Made by a program: the position numbers and the translations under genes | The notes under the pieces: model-generated | Told to the model about the DNA's origin: nothing | The model's input: the letters and a program-made list of their open reading frames with translations, nothing else | Database searches by the model: none | Part shown: piece by piece, positions 31,110-41,772 of the stretch | Position numbering within the stretch: position 1 is the stretch's first letter | Layout of the letters: each line of letters starts with the position of its first letter | NCBI GenBank assembly: GCA_052258065.1 | Contig: JBQQPY010000002.1 | Location: 496,001-560,000, forward strand | DNA: 64,000 nt | Direction: 5' to 3' | Origin: JBQQPY01 sp052258065 | GTDB taxonomy: Bacteria; Pseudomonadota; Gammaproteobacteria; Enterobacterales; Enterobacteriaceae

Positions 31110-33937
31110 ATGCATAATGGCGCAATGAAAGCCTGGCTAGATTCCTCTTATCTGGCCAGCGCAAACCGGTCCTACATAGAGCAGCTCTATGAAGACTTTT
31201 TGACAATTCCTGACTCTGTCGATGCAAACTGGCGCGCAATTTTTAAACAACTACCGAGCACCGGCGCCAGTCCCAATAAACTCTATTCTAAAATTCAGGC
31301 ATACTTCCGCTACCCAGCTCAGGACGCAACACGCTATGATGCAACATGCTATACCGCTTCTGTCAACGATCTAGATGTCGACTCGAAGCAAATGAAAGTC
31401 CTGCAGCTCATCAACTCTTTCCGCTTCCGCGGGCATCAGCACGCCAATCTAGACCCTCTAGAGCTATGGAAACAGGAAACGGTTCCAGATTTAGAACCAT
31501 CTTTCCATCACCTAACCGAAGCCGACTTTCAAGAAAGGTTTAACGTTGGTTCCTTTGCTATTGGCCGAGATACCATGAAATTAGAGGATTTGTATGAGGT
31601 GCTGAAAAAGACTTACTGCGGCGCTATCGGCACCGAATACATGCACATAACTAATACCAAGGAGAAACGTTGGGTCCAGGAGCATATTGAATCGATGGTG
31701 GGGCAATCGAGCTTCAGCCGCGAAGAAAAAAGCGTTTTCTCGCCGAGCTGACTGCGGCGGAAGGGATTGAACGTTATTTAGGAGCCAAATTCCCCGGCGC
31801 CAAACGCTTCTCGCTGGAAGGCGGCGATGCGCTGATTCCTATGCTTAAAGAGATGGTGCGCTATGCCGGAAGCAATGGCACGCGAGAAGTCGTTTTGGGG
31901 ATGGCGCATCGTGGCCGCCTGAATGTGCTAGTCAATGTGCTGGGCAAAAAGCCGCAGGATTTGTTCGACGAGTTCGCCGGTAAATACCAAGATCACTTGG
32001 GCACCGGTGACGTGAAGTACCACGAGGGCTTCTTCTCCGACCTTGAAACCGAGGGCGGGCGGGTACATCTGGCGCTGGCTTTCAACCCCTCGCATCTGGA
32101 AATCGTTAGCCCTGTAGTGATGGGGTCCGTACGGGCGCGTATCGACCGTCTAGACGAAAAAAGCAGCAGTATGGTACTACCGATTACGCTGCACGGCGAC
32201 GCAGCTATCAGCGGGCAGGGTGTAGTGCAGGAAACTCTGAATATGTCTAAGGCACGCGGCTACGACGTGGGCGGAACAGTGCGCGTCGTTATCAATAATC
32301 AAGTCGGTTTTACTACCTCTAACCTCCACGACGCCCGCTCTACTCAATATTGCACCGATATCGCTAAAATGGTGCAGGCACCGATTTTCCACGTCAACGC
32401 GGACGACCCCGAAGCGGCAGTATTCGTTACCCGTATGGCACTAAATTTCCGTAATACTTTTAAGCGTGACGTCATAATTGATTTAGTATGCTATCGTCGC
32501 CACGGCCACAATGAGGCGGATGAACCGAGCGCTACACAGCCGATGATGTACCAAAAGATTAAAAAACACCCAACGCCGCGCAAAATCTACGCCGACCTCT
32601 TAGAGCGCGACGGCATTATTACCCTTGCCGATGCCATCGAAATGGTCAATGTATTCCGTGACGCTCTAGATCAGGGCGAGTGTGTGGTGAAAGAGTGTCG
32701 ACAGATCAATATGCACCCATTCGCCTGGCAGCGCCATCTTAATCTTAATCACGATTGGGATGAAGACTACCCCAGCCAAGTAGAGAGCAAGCATTTACAG
32801 GCTCTAGCCTACCGTATCAGTAAGATACCAGCCGGCGTGGAAATGCAGCCGCAGGTTGCCAAGATTTATCACGATCGCGCCTCGATGGCGCGCGGTGAAA
32901 AACCTTTCGATTGGGGCGGTGCTGAAACGCTAGCCTATGCCACCCTACTGGATGAGCGGATCCCCATCCGTTTGTCGGGAGAAGACACGGCTCGTGGCAC
33001 ATTCTTTCACCGCCACGCGGTAGTGCATAATCAGAAAAATGGCTCGAGCTATACCCCTCTGGCTCATATCCACAATCGTCAGGGAAGCTTCTGCGTTTGG
33101 GATTCGGTGCTATCGGAGGAGGCGGTGCTAGCATTTGAATACGGCTACGCCACCACCGAGCCTCGCACTCTAGTAATTTGGGAGGCGCAATTCGGCGATT
33201 TCGCTAACGGTGCACAGGTGGTTATCGATCAATTTATTAGTTCCGGCGAACAGAAATGGGGACAAATTTGCGGCCTGGTAATGCTGCTGCCACACGGCTA
33301 TGAAGGGCAGGGCCCAGAGCATTCTTCCGCTCGTCTTGAGCGCTATCTTCAGTTGTGCGCAGAAAAAAATATGCAGGTATGCGTCCCGTCGACGCCCGCG
33401 CAGGTCTATCATATGCTACGACGTCAGGCACTCCGTAAGATGCGTCGGCCGCTGATTGTCATGTCGCCTAAGTCTCTGCTGCGTCATCCGCTGGTCACCT
33501 CCTCCCTGGATAAACTGGCAAAAGGCATGTTCTATCCCGCCATCGGAGAAGTCGATAATCTTAACCCACAGGGCGTTAAACGCGTCGTAATGTGCTCGGG
33601 TAAAGTCTATTATGATTTGTTGAATCAACGGCGAAAAAACGGGCAGCAGGATGTGGCCATAGTACGTATTGAGCAGCTCTATCCGTTTCCGCTGCATGCG
33701 GTTCAGGAAGTGCTAGCCCCCTATCCGCACGTTCAGAATTTCGTCTGGTGTCAGGAAGAGCCTCAGAATCAGGGCGCATGGTATTGCAGCCATCACTATT
33801 TCCGTGAAGTGATATCTAAGGAAGCCGCGCTAGATTATGCCGGTCGTCCCGCTTCCGCCTCACCGGCGGTAAGATATTTGTCCGTGCACCAGACTCAGCA
33901 GAGAAATCTCGTTAACGACGCACTTAACATTAATTAA
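31110..33937 (+). CDS. sucA: 2-oxoglutarate dehydrogenase E1, one-base frameshift in an A tract
   Basis: Thiamine-diphosphate E1 of the 2-oxoglutarate dehydrogenase complex. The start at the second ATG (31110) gives MHNGAMKAWLDSSYLAS, matching E. coli MQNSALKAWLDSS. The first part runs to FSREEKSVF, and the second from RFLAELTAAEGIERYLGAKFPG to the end. They meet at A6 (31726-31731); a seventh A gives REEKKRFLAEL and a total of 942 residues (933 in E. coli). Catalytic and cofactor regions are intact: GMAHRGRLNVLVN, GDAAISGQGVVQETLNMS, NNQVGFTTS, GHNEADEPS, LSGEDTARGTFFHRHA, MLLPHGYEGQGPEHSS. No other lesion in 2.8 kb, which argues for ongoing selection despite the break. Confidence 0.92.
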
Positions 33938-33961
33938 CAAAAGGATAAGGATAGAGAGAGA

Positions 33962-35181
33962 ATGAGTAGCGTAGATATTTTGGTGCCTCACTTGCCTGAA
34001 TCGGTCGCGGATGCTACCGTCGCCACTTGGCACAAAAAGCCCGGCGACACTGTTCAACGTGATGAAGTGCTAGTCGAAATTGAAACCGATAAGGTGATAC
34101 TGGAAGTTTCAGCACCAGAAGCTGGAGTTCTAGAAGCATTGTTGGAAGACGAAGGTGCTACCGTTACCGTCTTTCAAGTGCTGGGGCGTCTGCGCCTCGA
34201 CGATAGTACCGGCCAGGCGACGACCAAGAAATCTGAGAGCGAGAAGATAACGCCGGCCCAGCGTCACACGGCAGGCCTAGAAGAGGGCAAAAACGACGCG
34301 CTGAGCCCAGCCATTCGCCGCCTTATTGCCGAGAACGATCTCAATCCCGCTATCATTAAAGGCAGCGGCGTGGGCGGACGCCTCACTCGCGAAGACGTTG
34401 AAAAAAATATTCCTGGTCGACAATGGAATGCCTCGTCGTCGGGTGCTTCCCAGACTGAAGCCGAGGCACCGATCCGCGCTAACCGTAGCGAAAAACGCGT
34501 ACCGATGACTCGCCTTCGTAAGTGTGTCGCTGAACGCTTGCTCAAAGCAAAAAACAGCACCGCTATGCTTACCACCTTTAATGAAGTGAACATGCAGTCG
34601 GTGATGGATCTGCGCAAGCAATACGGCAACGCGTTTGAAAAACGCCACGGTATTCGTTTAGGCTTCATGTCGTTCTATATTAAAGCGGTACTGGAAGCGT
34701 TGAAGCGATTCCCGGAAGTAAACGCTTCTATCGATGGTGATAGTATAGTGTACCACAACTACTTTGATCTTAGTATTGCGGTGTCTACCCCGCGCGGGCT
34801 GGTCACGCCAGTACTTAAGGATATCGATACGCTAGACATAAGCGATATCGAGAAGAAAATAAAGACACTAGCTATCAAGGGTCGCGCCGGCAAACTGAAA
34901 GTTGATGAGCTTACCGGCGGTAATTTTACTGTTACTAACAGCGGCGTGTTCGGCTCACTGATGTCGACGCCCATCATCAATCCGCCGCAAAGCGCGATTC
35001 TTGGCATGCATGCTATAAAAGATCGGCCAATGGCCGTGGGGGGCAGGTTGTTATTTTGCCGATGATGTATCTGGCGCTTTCTTACGATCACAGGCTTATC
35101 GACGGAAAAGAATCCGTAAACTTTCTGATCACGGTGAAAGAGATCCTGGAAGACCCTACTCGCCTGCTATTGAACGTTTAG
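33962..35181 (+). CDS. sucB: 2-oxoglutarate dehydrogenase E2 (dihydrolipoyl succinyltransferase), frameshift near the C-terminus
   Basis: Core acyltransferase of the complex. The lipoyl domain (1-80) has the lipoyl-lysine motif EIETDKVILEVSAPE, the E3-binding domain is near 110-145 (LSPAIRRLIAENDLNPAIIKGSG), and the catalytic domain begins with VPMTRLRKCVAERL. The frame breaks in a G6 run (35038-35043); a seventh G gives MAVGGQVVILPMMYLALSYDHRLIDGKESV and 406 residues (405 in E. coli). Without correction the product stops at residue 367 and loses the catalytic His-Arg-Asp segment SYDHRLIDG. It follows sucA by 24 bases. sucC and sucD, the normal next genes, are absent. Confidence 0.92.
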
Positions 35182-35342
35182 CGCATAACGTCGGCGGATT
35201 AAAGCAGCCGCCTAAGGTTTATTCTTTACTGCTGAATTACGATTCTCCGCTGCTGATATTCTCAAAACAAGAACTTCCATGAATATTAGGCAAAACAGGT
35301 CTTTTCTCGGCATGATCTGCCCGCCCGACAAGATACGTCTGT

Positions 35343-35348
35343 TATAAT
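35343..35348 (+). promoter_or_regulatory. Orphan sigma-70-like -10 box
   Basis: TATAAT stands 27 bases before ATGAAAATCAGTGCCGG at 35373, the start of a coding-like stretch (MKISAGYWILKY) that is cut off at 35409 by the IS630-A insertion. No convincing -35 box. Probably the promoter of a lost gene downstream of sucB. Confidence 0.35.
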
Positions 35349-35408
35349 ACGCCGCTCAAGGCGGAAAAACCTATGAAAATCAGTGCCGGTTACTGGATAT
35401 TGAAATAC

Positions 35409-36378
35409 TAGAGCACTTTTCGTCTATTTAGGTTTATATTCCGCAACAATAAAAATTGTTGCAATCTTTATAGAAGATTAATTGAATAGCTTGAGCAATC
35501 GCATTCTACAGCGAATCAATAGTGCTTGCTGCAGCTCTTCTAGGTAGTAATTTCAGCTTGGGAAACTCTATAGTTTCCCGTACACTAGCAACTTTTATAA
35601 ATAACCAAATTATTCATTATGACGACATTTCTTAGTAAAAGTTAAGAAAAAGTATCTGCTCTACATAATTAAAGAAAGCATGTCCGTTCATTGCTTGATC
35701 GAGTAGCATAGCTATACTTAATTTAGATATAACGCATCCTAATGGTGAGTATCGTCGTTTCCCAGTAAGTGTCTAGGACACCAGAAAAGCGCGATTGGCT
35801 CCGTCTTCTGTGGCCTTGTAACCCATTAATATTTGTTATTTCTGCTGTTTTATCAATGATCAGAAGCTTCTCTTCTTGTTAAAATTTGACATTTTCAGCC
35901 TATAATTTCATGCATGACCTAAATCGTAGCGCTTTGCAGTAGATATAAGGTCTTTTTTTGAATGTTATCATATAGCTATAAAAAGTGCGATAGAATCGTA
36001 AAGCTTGTTTAAATATTGAAAGTACTTTTTAGAGAAGTTTATATTTCAGACGCGATTAAATCATAATACTTATCAATAAGTGTTTGCATAAAATCAGAGT
36101 ACGGATTAATTTTTAATGCGCAATTTGTATTTCTTCTAGATTTTGAACCGCAACTGCTGATCTCACGGAATGACTGTCTTTTACAAGTCACAGTAGAAGA
36201 GCTTATTTTATATTTATTGAATACTAGACATGAAGAGCTATCCATTTTAATCAATCCGGTTATTCATAATATTCATCCCTCTCTGTAAGAATATGCTATT
36301 TAGACCTCAGAGAAAAACTCACTAGATTATATAGATAAATTGCTATTCAATAAACTAGAATAAATAGAAAGTTTTCTA
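35409..36378 (-). mobile_element. IS630-A, near full length, decayed
   Basis: Left repeat TAGAGCACTTTTCGTCTATTT at 35409 and right repeat TAGAAAGTTTTCTA ending at 36378. It is slightly shorter than the 1049-base copy because of internal deletions. The minus-strand transposase is broken throughout. It interrupts the short coding-like start noted at 35373. Confidence 0.7.
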
Positions 36379-36499
36379 GTATCACATCAAACACTAAATG
36401 ATAGATAAAGACGCTATGAGCTTTATGCGATCTTTATTGCAACATTCGGGACATCTAGGTTCTGATCTGTTTTGGAGATCAGAGATTATCATACACAGA

Positions 36500-37140
36500 T
36501 TCACGTCGGCGCTACCCATGGTCAAAACGCAACGCCTTAAGACAGAGTGCATGGTTTGGCGACGGCCTTGAGCTTACGGTTGCTTTTCTTAAGTAGCTTT
36601 TGAAGATAGTCTTTTCCTTGCCTTGACTTGCCTGCTTTCTGTGCACAAGCAGCCAGCGTTGATAGATAACTCCATAGTCAACAACCTGCCAGCTAGCAAT
36701 CATCATCTTCAGATATACAGCTTAACGCTGTCTTTCCAATATTGGCAATGGCCTTCTTGGTTTCCTATAAGGTTAAAGCTACAGACGTTACAAGCAGCTA
36801 TTACTCCTGACATGCTTCATTCTCACACAGCAACTTCAAAACTAACTGATTTAGCTCTACTTGATGATCACAACTTTTACCAGGCAGCAGTTAGAACGAT
36901 TAATCCTCTCGTCATTTGTAGCTCCATCAGCATAAAACCTAGTTATCTCGAGATGCACGGTAATATTCTGAGTAGGTTGTATAGCATTGCGAGCGCTTTC
37001 AATCCTGCTACCAAGAAGTGCCGCATCAATACTTCTAAGTTAGAATATCGATTAAATCAATATTCAGATTCAACCAAGTAACGAGGCGTATGTTAGCTAT
37101 GCATTACATAATAAGTGCGCGTTATGACGTTTTGGCACTC
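36500..37140 (+). mobile_element. IS1595-like fragment (tentative)
   Basis: An open frame at 36623-37081 gives 152 residues with no clear family match along most of its length. Its end, FNPATKKCRINTSKLEYRLNQYSDSTK, resembles the EYRFNRR terminus of IS1595 transposases, and the DNA recurs at 2.8, 10.5 and 59.7 kb. The open frame itself is probably chance in a decayed element. Confidence 0.4.
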
Positions 37141-37299
37141 TCCAGAAGAGTATGCATCTATATTTGTATACGGAATAAACGACTATATACCTCTCCAGCC
37201 ATCTTGCGGTGAACAGGCCTGTGCGGCTCGGGTCCATATAATGATCTAGCATTAAATACCTAGCGCTTATCGCTTAAATCACGCAGGCACTATTGCCTA

Positions 37300-38270
37300 T
37301 GCTCTGTAAGCTATTGTCAAAAGAAAGAACGCAACTGAAAACATTTATCAGCAGGGGAAGCATGCTACACAGAAAATTGCAATACATTACTTTTGTTGAA
37401 TTGTGATACATTAATTGAACGCATAAAGCGACCGAGTAACGAGGCGTCAGCCGAGATTTTAAAAAATTGATTCCCGCAAGATCGATTGGATTAATCGGTT
37501 TTTTACCGAAGAAAAGTTTAAACAGTCTTGAGCCGAAAACGTAGAAAACGGGTGTATAACCGCATTCTGAATCGTGATGCTGAAACCGATTTGATTGCGC
37601 TTAGAGGGGCGGAACAATAAAACCTGCAACTGTTTACCGATAAAGCTGTGTAACTGCAATACGTTCAAACAATCAACAGCAAAAAACTAAACTGAAACCA
37701 TAGACGAGAATTGGCTGAGTTATACCACAAGAAGCCAATGCTGAATTCGTTGCAGCTATGAAGAATTTACTGAAAGTATATCGTCGGCCCTATGACCGGA
37801 TACATCCGATAGCGTACATACACGAGACTTCTCGTCAATTGATTCAAGACGCAGGCCTGGCGCTGCCGTTAAGGCCCAGAATACCTGTTCGGGAGCATGA
37901 ATAATAAAAGGCTGTAAGTTTTCATCTCTTTATGCTCAGTGGATCGTTGTCGGATTATTACCTCACTAAATTGACGGAGCATAGAGCGATCAGAAAACTG
38001 AGATCAATTGGGTACAATTTTTAATGATATCTTAATATAGTATCCTTACGCATACCGAATTATGCTGGTTATAAACACTCTCAAAATTTTCATCCGAGGT
38101 TTTTACTACGCCTTCTTTCCCAATCAGATTGAGGATATAGAGGATCGTCTTGAATTCATTTATACAGCCAAAAATAACAGTTAGCTAAACATAGCGGAAA
38201 TTGAATTTAATGCACTGATCCACTCATTACTTAATCATGATATTCACAAGATTGAGGTATTGCAAAGCAC
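37300..38270 (+). mobile_element. IS630-B, most complete copy
   Basis: Diagnostic copy for family B. In broken frames on plus: NEASAEILKN, RRVYNRILNRDAETDLIALS, LQLFTDKAVKLQYVQTIN, NAEFVAAMKNLLKVYRRPYDRIHPIAYIHETSRQL, ALPLRPRIPVRE, and at the end LVINTLKIF, FYYAFFPNQIEDIEDRLEFIYTAKNNS and LNIAEIEFNALI. The DETS-QL segment, the LVQDNLNTH-like start and the LDMAESE-like glutamate region are those of the longer IS630 transposases. All stop-riddled. Confidence 0.75.
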
Positions 38271-38319
38271 AGTTACCGCGTGATAGAAACAACGCAATTA
38301 GATAAATGCTAAGATTTAT

Positions 38320-38690
38320 TGATATTTCACTACTGATAAGGCTCGTATCAATTTCAAAAAAATTTACAGATCGTCTTTTTATCCTGCAAAATACCCAGAC
38401 ACAGGGAAACAAAAATTGGATTCGTTACGTGTAGAGCTTAATATAGAAAACTGTCTTAGCCAGCTGATGCACCGAAAAAAGAATAGTATGGTTTAGTGAT
38501 TTAATAGGCATATAGAAGAGTATTTTGCAAAGCTATTATTGCGATTCTTGCAAAGAGATGAAGATTAAACTGCACCAATATGTCTCACTCCACAATCAGG
38601 TATTGTCTGAATAAGTATGAAATAGTAAAACTTCATTGCAATCTATGAATATTAATAAAAACTAAACCTAAATTATTAAAAATAATGCTA
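38320..38690 (+). mobile_element. IS481 3' fragment
   Basis: Plus-strand pieces KFTDRLFILQNTQTQGN, LDSLRVELNIENCLSQLMHRKK and QYVSLHNQVLSE with TSLQSMN at the end correspond to the C-terminal half of the IS481 transposase. Several frameshifts. Confidence 0.6.
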
Positions 38691-38900
38691 CTTTTAGAAT
38701 ATAATACCTATGCATATAAAGCATAAAAAGCGTAAACAATACTTACATGGGCGAATAGCGGGGTTAGATTCGACATGACGTGAGCCTAGCGAACATCTAA
38801 TCTACTATATTTTACGAAACTGCGATTACGCGCACTAAAAGCCATCTTCGTGTATTTCGCGTGGAAATTGGCTGATATTTATCATAAATAGGAGTACGTG

Positions 38901-41275
38901 ATGCTGCCACGAAAGGGCAGGCGAAGCGCAGCGCGGCAGAAAGGTTGGCTTCTCAATTTATTTATTCGCATCGGACTCGTGCCGATCGTTATGATTACTA
39001 TCTATGGCGTCTATTTGGATGTGCAGATCCGTAACCGCATCGATGGCAAAGTCTGGCAACTACCGGCGGCGGTTTATAGCCGAATTGTGAGTCTGGAGCC
39101 GGGAATGTCTTACAGCCGCAGTGAGATAGCGATGCTGCTCGAAGGCATGCAATACCGCGAGGTGTATAGCATTGCCCAGCCAGGAGAATTTACCGTGCGC
39201 GGCAACAGCATTGAGCTGCTGCGCCGGCCGTTTAGTTTTCCGGACGGAAAAGAGGGGCAAATCCATGCTCGCATAACGTTTGAAAACAATCAGCTCCTGG
39301 AAATTAAAAACCAGGACACCGAGCGTAATTTCGGTTTTTTCCGTCTCGATCCTCGTCTGATAACCATGCTGCAATCGTCCAAGGGCGAAAAGCGGCTGTT
39401 CATTCCGCGCTCCGGTTTCCCGGATCTGCTAGTAGATATATTAATAGCCACCGAAGACCGGAATTTCTACGAACATGACGGTATCAGCCCCCCATCCATT
39501 GGTCGCGCTTTTCTAGCTAATATTACTGCCGGTCGCGCGGTTCAAGGGGGAGTACGCTAACCCAGCAACTTGTAAAAAACCTGTTCTTGACCAACGAACG
39601 CTCATTCTGGCGCAAGGCCAATGAAGTTTATATGGCGTTGATCGTCGATCACCGTTACAGCAAGGATCGCATCCTGGAGCTGTACCTCAACGAGGTGTAT
39701 CTCGGCCAAAGTGGCAGCGACCAAATTCGGGGTTTCCCGTTGGCTAGTCTTTACTACTTTGGCCGTCCGGTAGATGAGCTTAGTCTGGATCAGCAGGCGA
39801 TGCTGGTAGGCATGGTGAAGGGGGCGTCACTGTATAATCCTTGGCGCCATCCGAAGCTGGCGCAGGAGCGGCGTAACCTTGTGCTAAAATTGCTGGAGCA
39901 TCAGAAAATTATCGATAGCGAACTGTATAACATTTTTAGCGTCCGCCCGCTAGGGATACAGACAAACAGTCGGGTATTGACGGCGCAGCCAGCCTTCATG
40001 CAGATGGTACGTGAAGAGCTGGAAAGCAAGCTGGGTGACAAAATCAACGATCTATCCGGCGTCAAGATTTTTACCACCTTAGACCCCCTGTCACAGGATG
40101 CAGCGGAAAAAGCGGTGGAGGCAAGCCTGCTCACACTGCGCGCCGGGCTCGGCGTTAAGGATTTGGAGGCTGCGATGGTCGTGGTCGATCGCTTTAGCGG
40201 CGAAGTGTGCGCAATGGTCGGCGGTGCGGAGCCGCAATTCGCCGGCTTTAATCGCGCGATGCAGGCACGACGCTCAGTGGGATCGCTAGCAAAACCAGCC
40301 ACCTATCTGGCGGCGCTGAGCGAGCCGGATAAATATCGACTCAATACTTGGATTGCTGATGAGCCAATTAGCCTTAAACAGCCGAACGGCAGTCTGTGGT
40401 CGCCTAAAAACTACGATCGGCAATTCCGCGGCAAAGTGATGCTAGTGGATGCGTTCATCCATTCGCTCAACGTGCCGACAGTTAATCTCGGCCTGTCCGT
40501 AAAACTTGAGCGTATTACCGCCACTTTAGTAAAGCTTGGCATACCGTTCTCGGCACTGAATCCAGTCCCGTCCATGTTACTTGGAGCCATCAGTCTTACG
40601 CCAATGGAAGTAGCGCAGGAGTTCCAGACCATCGCCAGCGGCGGTAATCATGCTAGGCTGTCGGCGGTACGATCGGTGATAGAAGATGACGGCACTGTGC
40701 TGTACCAAAGCTTCCCACAGGCGGAAAGGGTAGTGCCCGCTCAGGCCGCTTACTTAACACTGTATGCAATGCAACAAGTCGTGGCGCGGGGGACATCGCG
40801 TTCACTGTCAGTGGCATTTCCGTTTTCACATTTGGCTGCAAAAACCGGGACGACTAATGATCTTCGCGATAGCTGGTTCGCCGGTATCGACGGCAAACAG
40901 GTGTCTATCGCCTGGATCGGCCGCGATAACAACGGTCCCGCGAAGCTGACTGGCGCCAACGGTGCGCTGATGTTGTATCGCCGTTATCTAGAAAACCAGA
41001 TGCCGTTAACACTAAACTTGACACCACCGGAGAGCATTAGCCAGATGTCGATCGACCATGACGGAAATTTTGTCTGTAATGGCGACATTGCAATGCAGAC
41101 ATTGCCGGTATGGACAGACGATCCTCAATCGCTATGCCGGCCGGCGCAGGTAGAAGTGCAGGTGCATCCTAGCGCCTCTCTGACAGGGCAACCGCAGCAA
41201 AGCACTCCGCCGCAGGATGCGCAGAAAGACAGCAACGACCTGGCGAACTGGATTCGCGAGATGTTTGGCAAATAA
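38901..41275 (+). CDS. mrcB: Penicillin-binding protein 1B, short isoform, one-base frameshift in a G tract
   Basis: Bifunctional inner-membrane peptidoglycan synthase. It starts MLPRKGRRSAARQKGWLLN, corresponding to the internal start of the shorter E. coli isoform (MPRKGKGKG), then one membrane segment (about 18-40). The UB2H region (RIDGKVWQLPAAVYSR) is followed by the transglycosylase with ATEDRNFYEHDG (catalytic Glu), and the transpeptidase with SLAKP (SxxK), SLNVPTVN (SxN) and KTGTTNDLRD (KTG). Break: G5 at 39546-39550; a sixth G gives VQGGSTLTQQLVKNLF and 791 residues. The ATG at 38901 has AGGAG six bases upstream; GTG 38898 is too close. One break in 2.4 kb of otherwise excellent sequence. 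Confidence 0.92.
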
Positions 41276-41772
41276 GCTTCTCGGGCAGAGTGAGCCCCAT
41301 TAGTACGTTGGTCGGCGGCAAGCCCAGGGTTTTTAGTCGAGATGATGCATTGTGCTAGGCAAGACGGTCTCGCGCCGCTGGCGCTTTCACGTCCCGTAAG
41401 GTAGTATAGTTTCTTATAGAGCAAGGCGTATAGCTACAATATAATCTCAAGCTCTTTACCAGAATCGAAATAGTAGCTTTGTAGTAGAATTTCTATATGC
41501 CGATTAAATCGTTTGATCATATCATTCGCTTATTAAGACCCTAATGCACTAAGACAGTATTCTATATCAAACTTTGCAAATATAGGAACCCTGATATCGC
41601 GATTTTAGTAGGAGAATTGAACGCACCCACAATGCCATATAGCTTGTTGAGGCTATCTGATGAAAATATGAAATTAAGTGATATTGCCACCTTAACTATA
41701 TCTATTAATAGCTATCCCATCATGAACAGAGCTGTAGGAGGAGATTCTATATAATAATCAGGAACCAAAATC
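41276..41772 (-). mobile_element. Intergenic gap with IS481 fragments
   Basis: About 41400-41580 on minus repeats IS481 text (the RFNRRI-EIL region as in 21640-21780), and about 41690-41755 has the 5' end wording (CATCATGAACAGAGCTGTAGGAGGAGATTCTATATAATAAT). The middle of the element has been deleted. Confidence 0.55.

Noticed and set aside
36623..37081. Open frame of 152 residues in an otherwise empty region
   Set aside because: No family resemblance over most of its length, no ribosome-binding site, and its end coincides with recurrent IS1595-like debris. Probably chance in decayed DNA.
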